From NCBI GenBank assembly GCA_023404675.1, contig JAEYAW010000015.1:1-45178 (forward strand): DNA of 45,178 bases, in the 5' to 3' direction. The stretch comes from Pseudomonadota bacterium. GTDB lineage: Bacteria; Pseudomonadota; Alphaproteobacteria; Rhizobiales; Xanthobacteraceae. A model generated the notes under the pieces. It did no database searches and was not told the origin of the DNA. It saw only the letters and a list, made by a program, of their open reading frames with translations. Position 1 is the stretch's first letter. Every line of letters starts with the position of its first letter. The position numbers were made by a program, and so were the translations under genes. Shown here piece after piece: positions 31,624 through 40,703 of the stretch.

Positions 31624-34600
31624 ATGGGAATCAACCAAGGCGCGATCAGTCTGGACCAGAAATACACGCAGGGGTCGGGGCATGTTTTCCTGACCGGCAT
31701 TCAGGCGCTGGTGCGCCTGCCGATGGCGCAGATCCGCCGCGACCGCGCACAGGGTCTGAATACCTCCGCCTTCATTTCCGGTTATCGCGGCTCGCCGCTT
31801 GGCGGCTATGACCAGCAGCTGATGGCGGCGCGGAGTCATCTGGACCAGTACGGCATCCGCTTCCAGCCCGGCGTCAACGAGGATCTGGCGGCCACCGCCA
31901 TCTGGGGCTCGCAGCAGCTCAATCTCTCGCCCGGTGCGAAATATGACGGTGTGGTCGGCATCTGGTACGGCAAGGGGCCGGGCGTGGATCGCTGCGGCGA
32001 TGTGTTCCGTCACGGCAATGCCGCCGGCTCCGCCGCCAGGGGCGGCGTGCTTTGTCTTGCGGGCGACGACCACGCGGCAAAGTCGTCCACGGTGCCGCAT
32101 CAGTCGGACCATGCGTTCATTTCGGCGCTGATGCCCTATCTCTATCCGTCGAGCATCCACGAGATGATCGAGATGGGCCTGCTCGGCATCGCCATGTCGC
32201 GCTACTCCGGATGCTGGGTCGGTATGAAGGTCATCACCGAGACGGTGGAGACCACGGCCGAGATCGACCTGACCGACGAGATGACGCCGTTCGTGATCCC
32301 GACCGATTTCGAGATGCCGCCGGGCGGGCTGAACCTGCGCTGGCCGGACGACCGCTTCGAGCAGGACCGCCGCCTGCAGGACTACAAGGGATTTGCCGCG
32401 CTGGCCTTCGCGCGCGCCAACCGGATCAATCGCGTCACGATGGATTCGCCGAAGGCGCGGTTCGGCATCATGGCGTCGGGCAAGAGCTATGAGGATGTGC
32501 GGCAGGCGCTGCGTGAACTCGGTGTGACGCCCGAGGTCGCCGCGCGGATCGGCCTGCGCCTCTATAAGATCGGCATGCCCTGGCCCCTGGAGCCGGAGGG
32601 CGTGCGGCAGTTCGCGGTGGGCCTTGAGGAGATTCTCATCCTCGAGGAACGCCGCGAGATCGTCGAGAACCAGGTCAAGCAGATCCTGTTCAACTGGCGT
32701 GACGACGTGCGCCCGCGCATCGTCGGCAAGATGGACGAGCACGACAAGCGGTTCCTGCCGTTCGCGGAAGATCTCAGCGTCGCGAGCGTTGCCACCTCGG
32801 TGGTGGATCGCCTGCTGGCGATGGAGATCGACGAGGAGGTCGGGGCTCTGCTGCGTGCCAAGGCCGACTGGTTTCACGGCCGGCAGGCCAGCCAGGTGCA
32901 GACGTCCGCGCCTATTGCCCGCACGCCGTATTTCTGCTCCGGCTGCCCGCACAACACCTCCACCAAGGTGCCGGAGGGCAGCCGCGCCTTCGCGGGCATC
33001 GGCTGTCACTTCATGACGCTGTGGATGGACCGCAATACCGAGACGTTCACGCATATGGGCGGCGAGGGCGTGCCGTGGGTCGGCATCGCGCCGTTCACCG
33101 ACGAGAAGCATGTGTTCGCCAATCTGGGCGATGGCACCTACTTCCATTCGGGCAGCCTTGCGATCCGGCAGTCGATCGCATCCAAGGCCAATATCACGTA
33201 CAAGATACTGTACAACGACGCGGTCGCGATGACCGGCGGCCAGAAGCACGACGGCGATCTCTCGCCGCAGCAGATCACCTTCCAGCTTCACGCCGAGGGC
33301 ATCCGCGAAATCTATCTCGTGTCGGAAAATCCTGACGCCTATCCGCCCTCCGACATCGCGCCGGGCGTCAAGGTCGCCCACCGCGACGACCTCGAAACGG
33401 TGATGAAGACGCTGCGCGAGACCAAAGGCTGTTCGGCCATCGTGTTCGTCCAGACCTGCGCGGCCGAGAAGCGCCGCCGGCGCAAGCGCGGCCTGATGGA
33501 GGATCCGGCGCGCCGCGTGATGATCAATCCGGCGGTGTGCGAGGGCTGCGGCGATTGCTCGGTGCAGTCGAACTGTATTTCGGTCGAGCCGCTGGAAACC
33601 GAGTTCGGGCGCAAGCGCACCATCAACCAGTCCACCTGCAACAAGGACTATTCCTGCCTGAAGGGTTTCTGTCCGTCGTTCGTCACCATCGACGGCGGCG
33701 CATTGCGCAAGCGCGCGCCCGCCGATCTCGGCGACCTCGGCGAACTGCCCGAGCCGGTGGCGCTGGCTTCGCTCGACAGGCCTTACAACATCGCGGTGGC
33801 GGGCGTCGGCGGCACCGGCGTGCTGACCATCGGCGCGCTGCTCGGCATGGCTGCGCATATCGAGGGCAAGGCCAGTATGATCCTCGACATGTCGGGCCTC
33901 GCGCAAAAGGGCGGCGCCGTGCTCAGCCATGTGCGCCTGTCGCGCTCCACCGACGACGTGCGTTGCTCGCGGATCGTGACCGGAACCGCCGATCTGGTGA
34001 TGGCCGCCGACGAGGTGGTCGCCGTCGCCAAGGATACGATCTCGCTCTGCACGTCCGAACGCACGCATGGCATCATTAACACCCACCTCATTCCCATCGC
34101 GGACTTCATCCACAACCGCGACTTCGATTTCCAGCGGCGCAAGGTCAATACCGCGCTGGAGACGGCGTTGCGCAAGGACTCCACGTTCTTCGACTTCACC
34201 CATGTGGCGGAGGCGCTGCTCGGAGATTCCATCGCCACCAACGTGATGATGATGGGCTACGCCTACCAGAAGGGGCTGCTGCCGGTCGGCTCGCAGGCCA
34301 TCGAGCAGGCGATTGCGGTAAACGGAGTGTCGGTGAAGATGAACACCCTGGCGTTCAAGCTGGGACGTCTGGCCTGCATCGATCCTGCACGCGTCGGCGC
34401 GATGATCAAGGATGAGGTCGCCCCGCCGAGGGCGCTTGCCGAGATGTCGCTGGACGAGGTGGTCGCCCACCGCAGCAGCTTCCTGACCGGCTACCAGAAC
34501 AAGCGGCTGGCGCGCCGCTATCGCGATCTCGTCGGCAAGGTGCGGGCAGCCGCGGAGCAGGGCGGCTATGGCGAGGAACTCGCGCGCGCTGTTGCCGTCA

Positions 34601-35112
34601 ATTACGCCAAGCTGCTCGCCTACAAGGACGAGTACGAGGTCGCGCGCTTGTTCACGGACGGCACATTCCAGCGCATGGTCCGCGACCAATTCGAGGGCGA
34701 CTTCAAGATGAGCTTTCATCTCGCGCCGCCCTTCCTGTCGGCGGAGAACGATGTGCATGGGCGGCCGAAGAAGCGCACCTTCGGCCCGCGCATGCTGAGT
34801 GGTTTCCGTCTGCTAGCGAAATTGCGGGTGCTGCGCGGCACGCCGCTCGATGTGTTCGGCTACAGCGCGGAGCGGCGCACTGAGCGCGATCTTATCACGG
34901 GCTACGAGAAGGATGTCGCGTTCGTGCTCGACAAGCTGTCGCCCGCCACGATCGAGACCGCTGTCGAAATCCTGTCGCTGCCGGATCGCATCCGCGGCTA
35001 TGGTCCTGTGAAGGAGAAGGCGATTGCGGACGCCAAAGTCCGTTATGCGGAATTGGCGCGCGCGCTGGTCGATCCGCCGCCGCCAGTGCCGAGGCAACTC
35101 GCCGCCGAATAG
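31624..35112 (+). CDS. Indolepyruvate ferredoxin oxidoreductase, fused alpha/gamma subunits
   Basis: 1162 residues, the single-chain form found in proteobacteria. It oxidatively decarboxylates aryl-pyruvates to aryl-acetyl-CoA with thiamine pyrophosphate, iron-sulphur clusters and ferredoxin. The N-terminal part has pyruvate-oxidoreductase-like and TPP domains (GDGTYFHSG ... ILYNDAVAMTGGQ, about 500-540). Cysteines at 639, 642, 645, 651, 672, 678 and 683 (CEGCGDC, SNC, TCNKDYSCLKGFC) are cluster ligands. The gamma domain starts near 720 (GVGGTGVLTIGALLGMAAHI ... GLAQKGGAVLSHVRL). The C-terminal 150 residues are specific to the fused form. It lies 162 bases before the thiolase-like gene. Confidence 0.92.
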   Translation: MGINQGAISLDQKYTQGSGHVFLTGIQALVRLPMAQIRRDRAQGLNTSAFISGYRGSPLGGYDQQLMAARSHLDQYGIRFQPGVNEDLAATAIWGSQQLNLSPGAKYDGVVGIWYGKGPGVDRCGDVFRHGNAAGSAARGGVLCLAGDDHAAKSSTVPHQSDHAFISALMPYLYPSSIHEMIEMGLLGIAMSRYSGCWVGMKVITETVETTAEIDLTDEMTPFVIPTDFEMPPGGLNLRWPDDRFEQDRRLQDYKGFAALAFARANRINRVTMDSPKARFGIMASGKSYEDVRQALRELGVTPEVAARIGLRLYKIGMPWPLEPEGVRQFAVGLEEILILEERREIVENQVKQILFNWRDDVRPRIVGKMDEHDKRFLPFAEDLSVASVATSVVDRLLAMEIDEEVGALLRAKADWFHGRQASQVQTSAPIARTPYFCSGCPHNTSTKVPEGSRAFAGIGCHFMTLWMDRNTETFTHMGGEGVPWVGIAPFTDEKHVFANLGDGTYFHSGSLAIRQSIASKANITYKILYNDAVAMTGGQKHDGDLSPQQITFQLHAEGIREIYLVSENPDAYPPSDIAPGVKVAHRDDLETVMKTLRETKGCSAIVFVQTCAAEKRRRRKRGLMEDPARRVMINPAVCEGCGDCSVQSNCISVEPLETEFGRKRTINQSTCNKDYSCLKGFCPSFVTIDGGALRKRAPADLGDLGELPEPVALASLDRPYNIAVAGVGGTGVLTIGALLGMAAHIEGKASMILDMSGLAQKGGAVLSHVRLSRSTDDVRCSRIVTGTADLVMAADEVVAVAKDTISLCTSERTHGIINTHLIPIADFIHNRDFDFQRRKVNTALETALRKDSTFFDFTHVAEALLGDSIATNVMMMGYAYQKGLLPVGSQAIEQAIAVNGVSVKMNTLAFKLGRLACIDPARVGAMIKDEVAPPRALAEMSLDEVVAHRSSFLTGYQNKRLARRYRDLVGKVRAAAEQGGYGEELARAVAVNYAKLLAYKDEYEVARLFTDGTFQRMVRDQFEGDFKMSFHLAPPFLSAENDVHGRPKKRTFGPRMLSGFRLLAKLRVLRGTPLDVFGYSAERRTERDLITGYEKDVAFVLDKLSPATIETAVEILSLPDRIRGYGPVKEKAIADAKVRYAELARALVDPPPPVPRQLAAE

Positions 35113-35274
35113 GCCCTTGCGCGCGTCGCCGCTTGCCAAGCGGGTGGCGACGCGCCAAGACAGTCCTCAGGGCAGGATGGTCCGGATCACCGACCCATTG
35201 CGAACGCACAACGTGTCGCTGGTTTTCAAAGGTCCGTTCGCCGCCCAGAGGAAGCGCCGTTCGGAGATTGCAAT

Positions 35275-36423
35275 TTGAGCATCAAGGGAAAGGCCTGCAT
35301 CGCGGGGATCTATGAGCATCCCACGCGGCATGCGCCGGACAAGTCCACCGCCCAGCTTCACGCCGAATGCGCCAAGGGCGCGCTTGAGGACGCCGGGCTC
35401 ACCATTCAGGATGTCGACGGCTATTTCTGCGCGGGCGATGCGCCGGGCGGCTCGTGGCCGATGGTCGATTATCTCGGCCTGAAAGTCCGTCATATCGACA
35501 CCACCGAAACCGGCGGCTCGTCCTACATCATCCATCTCGGCCATGCGGCGCAGGCCATCGCGGCGGGCAAATGCTCGGTGGCGCTGGTGACGCTGGCGGG
35601 CAAGCCGCGCACGGCCGCGCTGCCGCCGCGCGCCGCCGGAGCCGAGGTTGATTTCGAGGCCGCTTATGGCGCGACGACGCACAACGCCTATGGCATGTGC
35701 GCGCTGCGCCACATGCACGACTACGGCACCACGTCGGAACAACTGGCGTGGATCAAGGTCGCGGCCTCGCATCACGCGCAATACAATCCGCATGCGTTTC
35801 TGCGCGACGTGGTGACCGTCGAGGACGTTGTCAATTCCCCGCTGATCTCCGATCCGCTGCACCGGCTCGACTGCTGCGTGGTGACGGACGGCGGCGGCGC
35901 CATCGTGGTGACGACGCCGGAGATCGCCAAAAGTCTGAAGAAGCCGGTGGTGCGCCTGATCGGCCATGGCGAGGCGCTGAAGGGGCCGCGCGGCGGCAAA
36001 GATCTCGACCTGACCTATTCGGCCGGCGTGTGGTCCGGTCCGCCTGCGTTCGCGGAAGCGGGCGTGACGCAGAAGGACATCAAATACGCCTCGATCTATG
36101 ACAGCTTCACCATCACGGTGCTGATGCAGATCGAGGATCTCGGCTTCTGCGAGAAGGGGCAGGGCGGCAAGTTCGTTGCCGATGGCAACCTGATCTCGGG
36201 CGTCGGGAAGCTGCCGTTCAACACCGACGGCGGCGGGCTGTGCAACAACCATCCGATCAACCGCGGCGGCATGACCAAGATTCTCGAAGCCGTCCGGCAA
36301 CTGCGCGGCGAGGCGCATCCGAAGGTGCAGGTGCCGAACTGCGATCTGGCGCTGGTGCATGGCACCGGCGGCCTGCTCGGCGTGCGTCACGCCGCCTCGA
36401 CAGCCATTTTGGAGCGCGTGTGA
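35275..36423 (+). CDS. Thiolase-like protein of the SCPx / Ltp2 type (probable acyl-CoA lyase or thiolase)
   Basis: 382 residues with a TTG start at 35275, 10 bases after GGAG. It has the overall thiolase fold (MSIKGKACIAGIYEHPTRHA; YASIYDSFTITVLMQIEDLG at 271-290; NNHPINRGGM from 324), but the usual nucleophilic Cys is absent: the region reads TTETGGSSYI (76-85). The C-terminal CxG motif is VHGTGG (361-366). These features are shared by Ltp2, the steroid-side-chain retro-aldolase, which works with a DUF35 partner; a DUF35 gene follows with a 1-base overlap. The reaction may therefore be carbon-carbon cleavage rather than classical thiolysis. That is inferred. Confidence 0.75.
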   Translation: MSIKGKACIAGIYEHPTRHAPDKSTAQLHAECAKGALEDAGLTIQDVDGYFCAGDAPGGSWPMVDYLGLKVRHIDTTETGGSSYIIHLGHAAQAIAAGKCSVALVTLAGKPRTAALPPRAAGAEVDFEAAYGATTHNAYGMCALRHMHDYGTTSEQLAWIKVAASHHAQYNPHAFLRDVVTVEDVVNSPLISDPLHRLDCCVVTDGGGAIVVTTPEIAKSLKKPVVRLIGHGEALKGPRGGKDLDLTYSAGVWSGPPAFAEAGVTQKDIKYASIYDSFTITVLMQIEDLGFCEKGQGGKFVADGNLISGVGKLPFNTDGGGLCNNHPINRGGMTKILEAVRQLRGEAHPKVQVPNCDLALVHGTGGLLGVRHAASTAILERV

Positions 36424-36809
36424 TGACCGAGAAGAAATATCCTGCTCCGCAGGTCAACCCCGAGACCAAGCCGTTCTGGGACGCCGCCGCCGAGGGCAAG
36501 TTCCTCATCAAGCGCTGCAAAGCCTGTGGCGAGCCGCATTATTTCCCGCGCTCGATCTGCCCGTTCTGCTTCTCCGACGACACCGTCTGGGAGGAGAGCA
36601 AGGGCGAGGGCGAGATCTACACGTTCAGCCTGATGCGCAAGTCGCCGACGGGGCCGTATGCGATTGGTTACGTGACGCTCGACGAAGGTCCCTCGCTGCT
36701 GACCAATTTCGTGGATTGCGAGCTTGAGGCGCTCAGGATCGGCCAGCGGGTCAAGCTGGTGTTCAAGCCGACAGACGGCGCACCGCTCCCATTCTTCACG
36801 CCCGTGTAG
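36423..36809 (+). CDS. DUF35 OB-fold / zinc-ribbon acyl-CoA-associated protein
   Basis: 128 residues; the ATG overlaps the TGA of the thiolase-like gene. The N-terminal zinc ribbon has Cys32, Cys35, Cys46 and Cys49 (RCKACGEPHYFPRSICPFCF), followed by an OB fold (GEIYTFSLMRKSPTGPYAIG, GQRVKLVFKPTDG). DUF35 proteins bind acyl-CoA and pair with thiolase-like partners, for example ChsH2-Ltp2 in steroid degradation. The pair is intact here; the substrate is unknown. It is followed after 49 bases by a MaoC-type gene behind an A/C-rich leader. Confidence 0.85.
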   Translation: MTEKKYPAPQVNPETKPFWDAAAEGKFLIKRCKACGEPHYFPRSICPFCFSDDTVWEESKGEGEIYTFSLMRKSPTGPYAIGYVTLDEGPSLLTNFVDCELEALRIGQRVKLVFKPTDGAPLPFFTPV

Positions 36810-36858
36810 AGCGGGCCGGCAAAAACAAACAACCAAAAACAAAAGAGGAAACGCACCG

Positions 36859-37719
36859 ATGGCTCTGCCATATGACCAGTTGATGGCGCTTAAAAATCTC
36901 GGCCAGCCTTACGCGTACACCGATCGCGAGGTGATGCTGTACGCCGTGGGGATCGGCATGGGCGCCGATCCGATGGACGACAAGGAACTGCCGTTCGTCA
37001 ACGAGGCGTTCTACACCGACCAGCCGCTGAAGGTGGTACCGACCTTCGCCTCGGTCGCGACGTGGGGGGCGGGGCCGGGCGACATGCAGCTCAACCGTCT
37101 GATGGTTGTCGATGGCGAGCGCGACATCGCCTTCCACAAGCCGCTGCCGGTTGCCGCTAAGCTCGCCGCGGACTCGCGTGTGCTCGGCGTTTACGACAAG
37201 GGCAAGGACAAGGGCGTCGTCATCATCCATGAGACGATCATCAGGGACGAGGGCGGCGACAAGCTCGCTACGCTGGTCGCTTCGCGCTTCGCGCGTGGCG
37301 ATGGCGGCGTCGGCGGTCCCGGCGGCGGACAGCCCGAGCCACACAACGTGCCCGCGCGGTCGCCGGACCGGTCTGTCGATATTCCGACGCGTCCGGATCA
37401 GGCGCTGGTTTACCGGCTGTCGGGTGATCGCAATCCGCTGCACTCGGATCCCGAGTTCGCCAAGCGCGCCGGTTTTCCGCGGCCGATCCTGCACGGCATG
37501 TGCACCTACGGGCTGACCTGTCGCGCGGTGCTGCAAACCTATGCCGACTATGATCCCACAGCGTTCCGCCAGCACGCGGTGCGGTTTTCCTCGCCGGTTT
37601 ATCCGGGCGAGACGGTCACCGTCGATCTGTGGAAGGACGGCAACGTTGTCTCCTTCGAGGCGCGGATCAAGGAGCGTGGCGTCACGGTCATCAAAAACGG
37701 CAAGACGGTGCTCGCCTGA
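36859..37719 (+). CDS. MaoC-type enoyl-CoA hydratase 2 (double hot-dog)
   Basis: 286 residues from the ATG at 36859. The two hot-dog repeats cover residues 1-150 and 165-286. The hydratase-2 motif is in the second repeat: YRLSGDRNPLHSDPEFAKRA with Asp190 and His195, and RPILHGMCTYG (209-219), as in MFE-2 and PhaJ. It hydrates trans-2-enoyl-CoA to (R)-3-hydroxyacyl-CoA. It follows the thiolase-like and DUF35 genes, which fits a hydratase feeding a retro-aldolase. It converges on tetR with only 3 bases between stops. An A/C-rich leader with AGAGGA precedes it. Confidence 0.88.
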   Translation: MALPYDQLMALKNLGQPYAYTDREVMLYAVGIGMGADPMDDKELPFVNEAFYTDQPLKVVPTFASVATWGAGPGDMQLNRLMVVDGERDIAFHKPLPVAAKLAADSRVLGVYDKGKDKGVVIIHETIIRDEGGDKLATLVASRFARGDGGVGGPGGGQPEPHNVPARSPDRSVDIPTRPDQALVYRLSGDRNPLHSDPEFAKRAGFPRPILHGMCTYGLTCRAVLQTYADYDPTAFRQHAVRFSSPVYPGETVTVDLWKDGNVVSFEARIKERGVTVIKNGKTVLA

Positions 37720-37722
37720 TTG

Positions 37723-38436
37723 TCAGCGTTCTGGCTGCTGCGAGGGCAGGGGATTGACGCAGAAGCCGACGACCATGTCGATGGCGGCATCGATATAGCG
37801 GTCCATGAACGTCTTCGACGTGATGTCGGTGCCAAGGATGATGGACAGCGTGAAGCGGTTGCTGATGGCGTGGAAGATCAGCGACGCCTGCAGCAGGTAG
37901 AGCTGCGTCACATCGATGCCGGCGCGGAACGCGCCTGACTGCTGGCCTGCGTCCAGGATGGCCTGAAGCCGCTTCTTGAGTTCGAGGTAGCTGGTGTCGG
38001 ACAGGTTGGTCTGTCGCAGATACTGGCCCTGATGAATGTTCTCGACGCTCAGGAGGTTCAGGATCGAGGGATCCTTGCGGACCGCCTCGGCCCCCTCGCG
38101 CACGAACGATCTGAGCGCTGCGACCGGACCGACCTCGGCAATGTCGACGGGACGGCGCGGCGTGATATCCCGGCGATAGGTTTCCTCGAGCACGGCAAGG
38201 TAGAGCGCCTCCTTGCTCCCGAAGTAATGATACATCATCGCCTTGCTGTAACCGGAGGCGGCGGCGATCTCGTCGGTGCGCGCTCCGGCCAGCCCATTCG
38301 ACACGAAGTGTTCGCGCGCGACGCGCAGGATGGTCTCGCGGGCGAGGTCCGCGTCCCGGACGAGCCTCTGGCGGGGGCTGGCCGCCGTTGTCTTCGCGGC
38401 CCGCTTTGTGACCTTTCTGGTGGTGCCTCCGGCCAT
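37723..38436 (-). CDS. TetR-family transcriptional regulator
   Basis: 237 residues. A basic N-terminus (1-28) precedes the TetR helix-turn-helix at about 30-75 (ILRVAREHFVSNGLAGARTD, EIAAASGYSKAMMYHYFGSK). The ligand domain (residues 80-237) is alpha-helical and Tyr/Leu-rich. The promoter region holds a dyad (38484-38497) that sits between -35 and -10, and the same dyad recurs before the monooxygenase (38621) and the ABC transporter (40761), so it is most likely the operator of this protein. The ligand is not known. It converges on the MaoC gene. Confidence 0.9.
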   Translation of the reverse strand: MAGGTTRKVTKRAAKTTAASPRQRLVRDADLARETILRVAREHFVSNGLAGARTDEIAAASGYSKAMMYHYFGSKEALYLAVLEETYRRDITPRRPVDIAEVGPVAALRSFVREGAEAVRKDPSILNLLSVENIHQGQYLRQTNLSDTSYLELKKRLQAILDAGQQSGAFRAGIDVTQLYLLQASLIFHAISNRFTLSIILGTDITSKTFMDRYIDAAIDMVVGFCVNPLPSQQPER

Positions 38437-38478
38437 GCCCCTCTTTCGATTTTCTGTCTGAATGCCAATGGTGGATAT

Positions 38479-38507
38479 TGTCTACAGACTAGTCGGTTAC
38501 CTCGCAA
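38479..38507 (-). promoter_or_regulatory. Putative tetR promoter with internal operator
   Basis: On the minus strand, TTGCGA (38507-38502) is followed, 17 bases on, by TAGACA (38484-38479). The operator-like dyad AC-a-GACTAGTC-g-GT (38484-38497) occupies most of the spacer, which fits repression by the gene product. Confidence 0.45.
38484..38497. promoter_or_regulatory. TetR operator site 1
   Basis: ACAGACTAGTCGGT: GACTAGTC is a perfect palindrome, and the outer A-C and G-T also pair, with one mismatched pair. It differs from site 2 (ACTGACTAGTCAGT) at two bases. It lies 48 bases upstream of the tetR start. Confidence 0.6.
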
Positions 38508-38620
38508 TCATGGCTGCTGGCACCAACCGATGTGCCGTGCTGCGGGCCCGCGTGCCGAACGATTTCCCCACCGGATTTTTCGTTCCGCAATGATCCACGT
38601 CAAATTTGCTCTGGTAATTG

Positions 38621-38634
38621 ACTGACTAGTCAGT
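38621..38634. promoter_or_regulatory. TetR operator site 2
   Basis: ACTGACTAGTCAGT, a perfect 14-bp palindrome, 45 bases before the monooxygenase ATG and directly adjoining a TATAAA box (38635-38640) that is a plausible -10. It shares its centre and flanks with sites 1 and 3. Confidence 0.7.
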
Positions 38635-38678
38635 TATAAAACGGGAAATAACCTGCCTCCGTCATGTTGGAGTCCTCA

Positions 38679-40055
38679 ATGACCAAATCGATGCGTTTCA
38701 ATGCCTTCAACATGTTCACGCCGGGGTCGCAGGCTTCCTCGCTCTGGAACTACCCGGGAAACAAGGTGAGCCAATACAACACGTTGGCCTACTGGAAGGA
38801 GATGTGCCAGATCCTCGAACGCGGCCTTTTCGACGCGCTGTTCCTGGCCGATGTCGTGGGTGTCTATGACGTCTATGGCAGTTCGCCCGACGCCGCCCTG
38901 AAATATGCGGTCTCGCTGCCAATCATGGATCCGGTGCAACTCATCCCCGCACTGGCCGATTCCACGACCAATCTCGGCTTCGGCATCACCTGCACGCTGA
39001 CCTATGAGCTGCCGCACATCTTCGCGCGCCGCATGTCGACGCTCGATCATCTGACGAATGGCCGTATCGGCTGGAACATCGTCACCGGCTTCTTGCAGAG
39101 CGCGGGCAAGGCGACAGGCGAGGGCAAGATTCTCCAGCACAGCAAGCGATACGATATCGCCGAAGAGTATATGGAGGTTGTCTATCGGCTGTGGGAAGGG
39201 AGCTGGGAAGACGGCGCGGCCTGCCGCGATCGTGAGGGCGGCATTTTCGCGGATCCGAGCAAGGTTCACAAGGTTCGCTACGAAGGCGAGTATTACAAGA
39301 CCGATACCATCCACCTGTGCGAGCCGTCGCCGCAGCGGACGCCGGTTCTCTTTCAGGCCGGCGCGTCGGGACGCGGCCGCGCCTTTGCAGGGCTGCATGC
39401 CGAGGGCATCTTCGCGGCCGGACCGTCCATCAAGGTGATCGGCGATCAGGTTCGCAATATCCGCGCCGAAGCCGTCGCGGCGGGCCGGAATGCGAACGAC
39501 ATCAAGATTTACACGCTTGCCACCGTGATCACCGCAGAGACGGACCGGGAGGCGCAGGTGAAATACGAAGATTACCGCAAGAACGTGAAGCATGCGGCCG
39601 GACTGGCGCATCTGTCCGGTCTCACGGGCATCGATCTGTCGCAGTATGGACTCGACGACGTGCTCCAGCACATCGAGAACGACTCGATGCGCTCTGCCGT
39701 CGATTCGTTCACCTCAGCCGATCCGGACCGGCTCTGGACCATCCGCGAACTTGCCGAGCATCAGAGTCTTGGCGGGCGCGGCCCGGTGTTCGTGGGCTCG
39801 CCCACGACGGTCGCGGATCAGTTGATGGAGTGGGTGGATGCCACCGACATCGACGGCTTCAACCTGGCCTATGTCGTGGCGCACGACACCTACAAGGACT
39901 TCGTCGATCTCGTGGTGCCGGAGCTTCAGCGGCGCGGCGTCTATCATACGAAATATGCTGAGGGCACGCTGCGTGAAAAGCTCACCGGGGGTGGTGCGCG
40001 CCTGAGTGCTCCGCATCCCGGTGAGAAATTCAGCTACCGGCATATTGCCCGCTGA
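38679..40055 (+). CDS. LLM-class flavin monooxygenase, NtaA/SnaA/DszA family
   Basis: 458 residues from the ATG at 38679 (GGAG 6 bases before); an ATG at 38664 is a less likely start. It is an FMN-dependent monooxygenase with a TIM-barrel fold: MTKSMRFNAFNMFTPGSQAS, LERGLFDALFLADVVGVYDV, GRIGWNIVTGFLQSAGKATG (about 126-145) and RTPVLFQAGASGRGRAFAG (about 217-235) are typical of the nitrilotriacetate / dibenzothiophene-sulfone / pristinamycin group. Such enzymes use reduced FMN from a separate reductase, which is encoded next (21 bases away). Substrates of the group contain C-N or C-S bonds; which one applies here is unknown. A TetR operator precedes it. Confidence 0.88.
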   Translation: MTKSMRFNAFNMFTPGSQASSLWNYPGNKVSQYNTLAYWKEMCQILERGLFDALFLADVVGVYDVYGSSPDAALKYAVSLPIMDPVQLIPALADSTTNLGFGITCTLTYELPHIFARRMSTLDHLTNGRIGWNIVTGFLQSAGKATGEGKILQHSKRYDIAEEYMEVVYRLWEGSWEDGAACRDREGGIFADPSKVHKVRYEGEYYKTDTIHLCEPSPQRTPVLFQAGASGRGRAFAGLHAEGIFAAGPSIKVIGDQVRNIRAEAVAAGRNANDIKIYTLATVITAETDREAQVKYEDYRKNVKHAAGLAHLSGLTGIDLSQYGLDDVLQHIENDSMRSAVDSFTSADPDRLWTIRELAEHQSLGGRGPVFVGSPTTVADQLMEWVDATDIDGFNLAYVVAHDTYKDFVDLVVPELQRRGVYHTKYAEGTLREKLTGGGARLSAPHPGEKFSYRHIAR

Positions 40056-40076
40056 CGGAAGGGCGCGAGGGCCACG

Positions 40077-40580
40077 ATGATGCAGAGCTTTCAGATGGCG
40101 GAATCGGCGTTTGACCAGAGGCGGCTGCGCGAGGTTCTCGGCCGTTTCCCGACTGGCATCACGATCGTTACGAGCTGGAGCGCAGAGACGGGGAGACCCG
40201 TCGGTCTTGCCGTCAGTTCGTTCAATGCGCTGTCGCTCGATCCGCCGCTCGTGCTGTGGAGCATCGGTCTGAAATCGTCGAGCCTGCATGCTTTCCGTGC
40301 GCACGACTATTTCGCCGTCAATGTGCTGGCGAGCGATCAGCAGCATCTGTGCGACAGGTTCGGGCGCTCCGGTCCGGATAAGTTCGGCGGTCTTGATTAT
40401 GACGCAGGAATTGGCGGCGTGCCTTTGCTGAGGGGCGCGGCGGCGCAGTTTCAGTGCCGCACGGTTGGCCGTCATCTGCAGGGCGATCACGAGCTTTATA
40501 TCGGCGAGGTTCTCGCGCTCGACTCGAGCAGCAGTGATCCTCTTGTGTTTCATGGCGGACTGTTTCGGCAGCTTCAATGA
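40077..40580 (+). CDS. Flavin reductase (FMN), small component of the monooxygenase
   Basis: 167 residues; the start at 40077 is followed by a second ATG at 40080, with GAGGG before it. It belongs to the HpaC/NtaB-like flavin reductase fold: EVLGRFPTGITIVTSWSAET, GLAVSSFNALSLDPPLVLWS, FAVNVLASDQQHLCDRFG and the C-terminal VFHGGLFRQL. It reduces FMN with NAD(P)H to supply the monooxygenase. It is tightly linked (21 bases) to that gene and transcribed together with it. Confidence 0.9.
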   Translation: MMQSFQMAESAFDQRRLREVLGRFPTGITIVTSWSAETGRPVGLAVSSFNALSLDPPLVLWSIGLKSSSLHAFRAHDYFAVNVLASDQQHLCDRFGRSGPDKFGGLDYDAGIGGVPLLRGAAAQFQCRTVGRHLQGDHELYIGEVLALDSSSSDPLVFHGGLFRQLQ

Positions 40581-40703
40581 CGCGGGTGTTCGATGAAGGC
40601 GGTAATTGTTGTTACAGCTTGTCGTGCAAACGCGGCGCGGCGCTGTTGGATCTTGTTGTATGTTCGTGGCGTGGTTGGATGCACATAAATTGATCGGGAT
40701 TTA

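Noticed and set aside
31486..34758. Very long open frame (over 1000 codons) antisense to the indolepyruvate oxidoreductase gene
   Set aside because: High GC and strong third-position bias leave antisense frames open. The translation is rich in Arg/His/Ala, lacks any domain, and the + strand gene is unmistakable.
38618..38640. TTGACT as the -35 box of the monooxygenase promoter
   Set aside because: The only good -10 (TATAAA) is 11 bases away, too close for a sigma-70 promoter; the -35 for that box would have to be a poor match further upstream.
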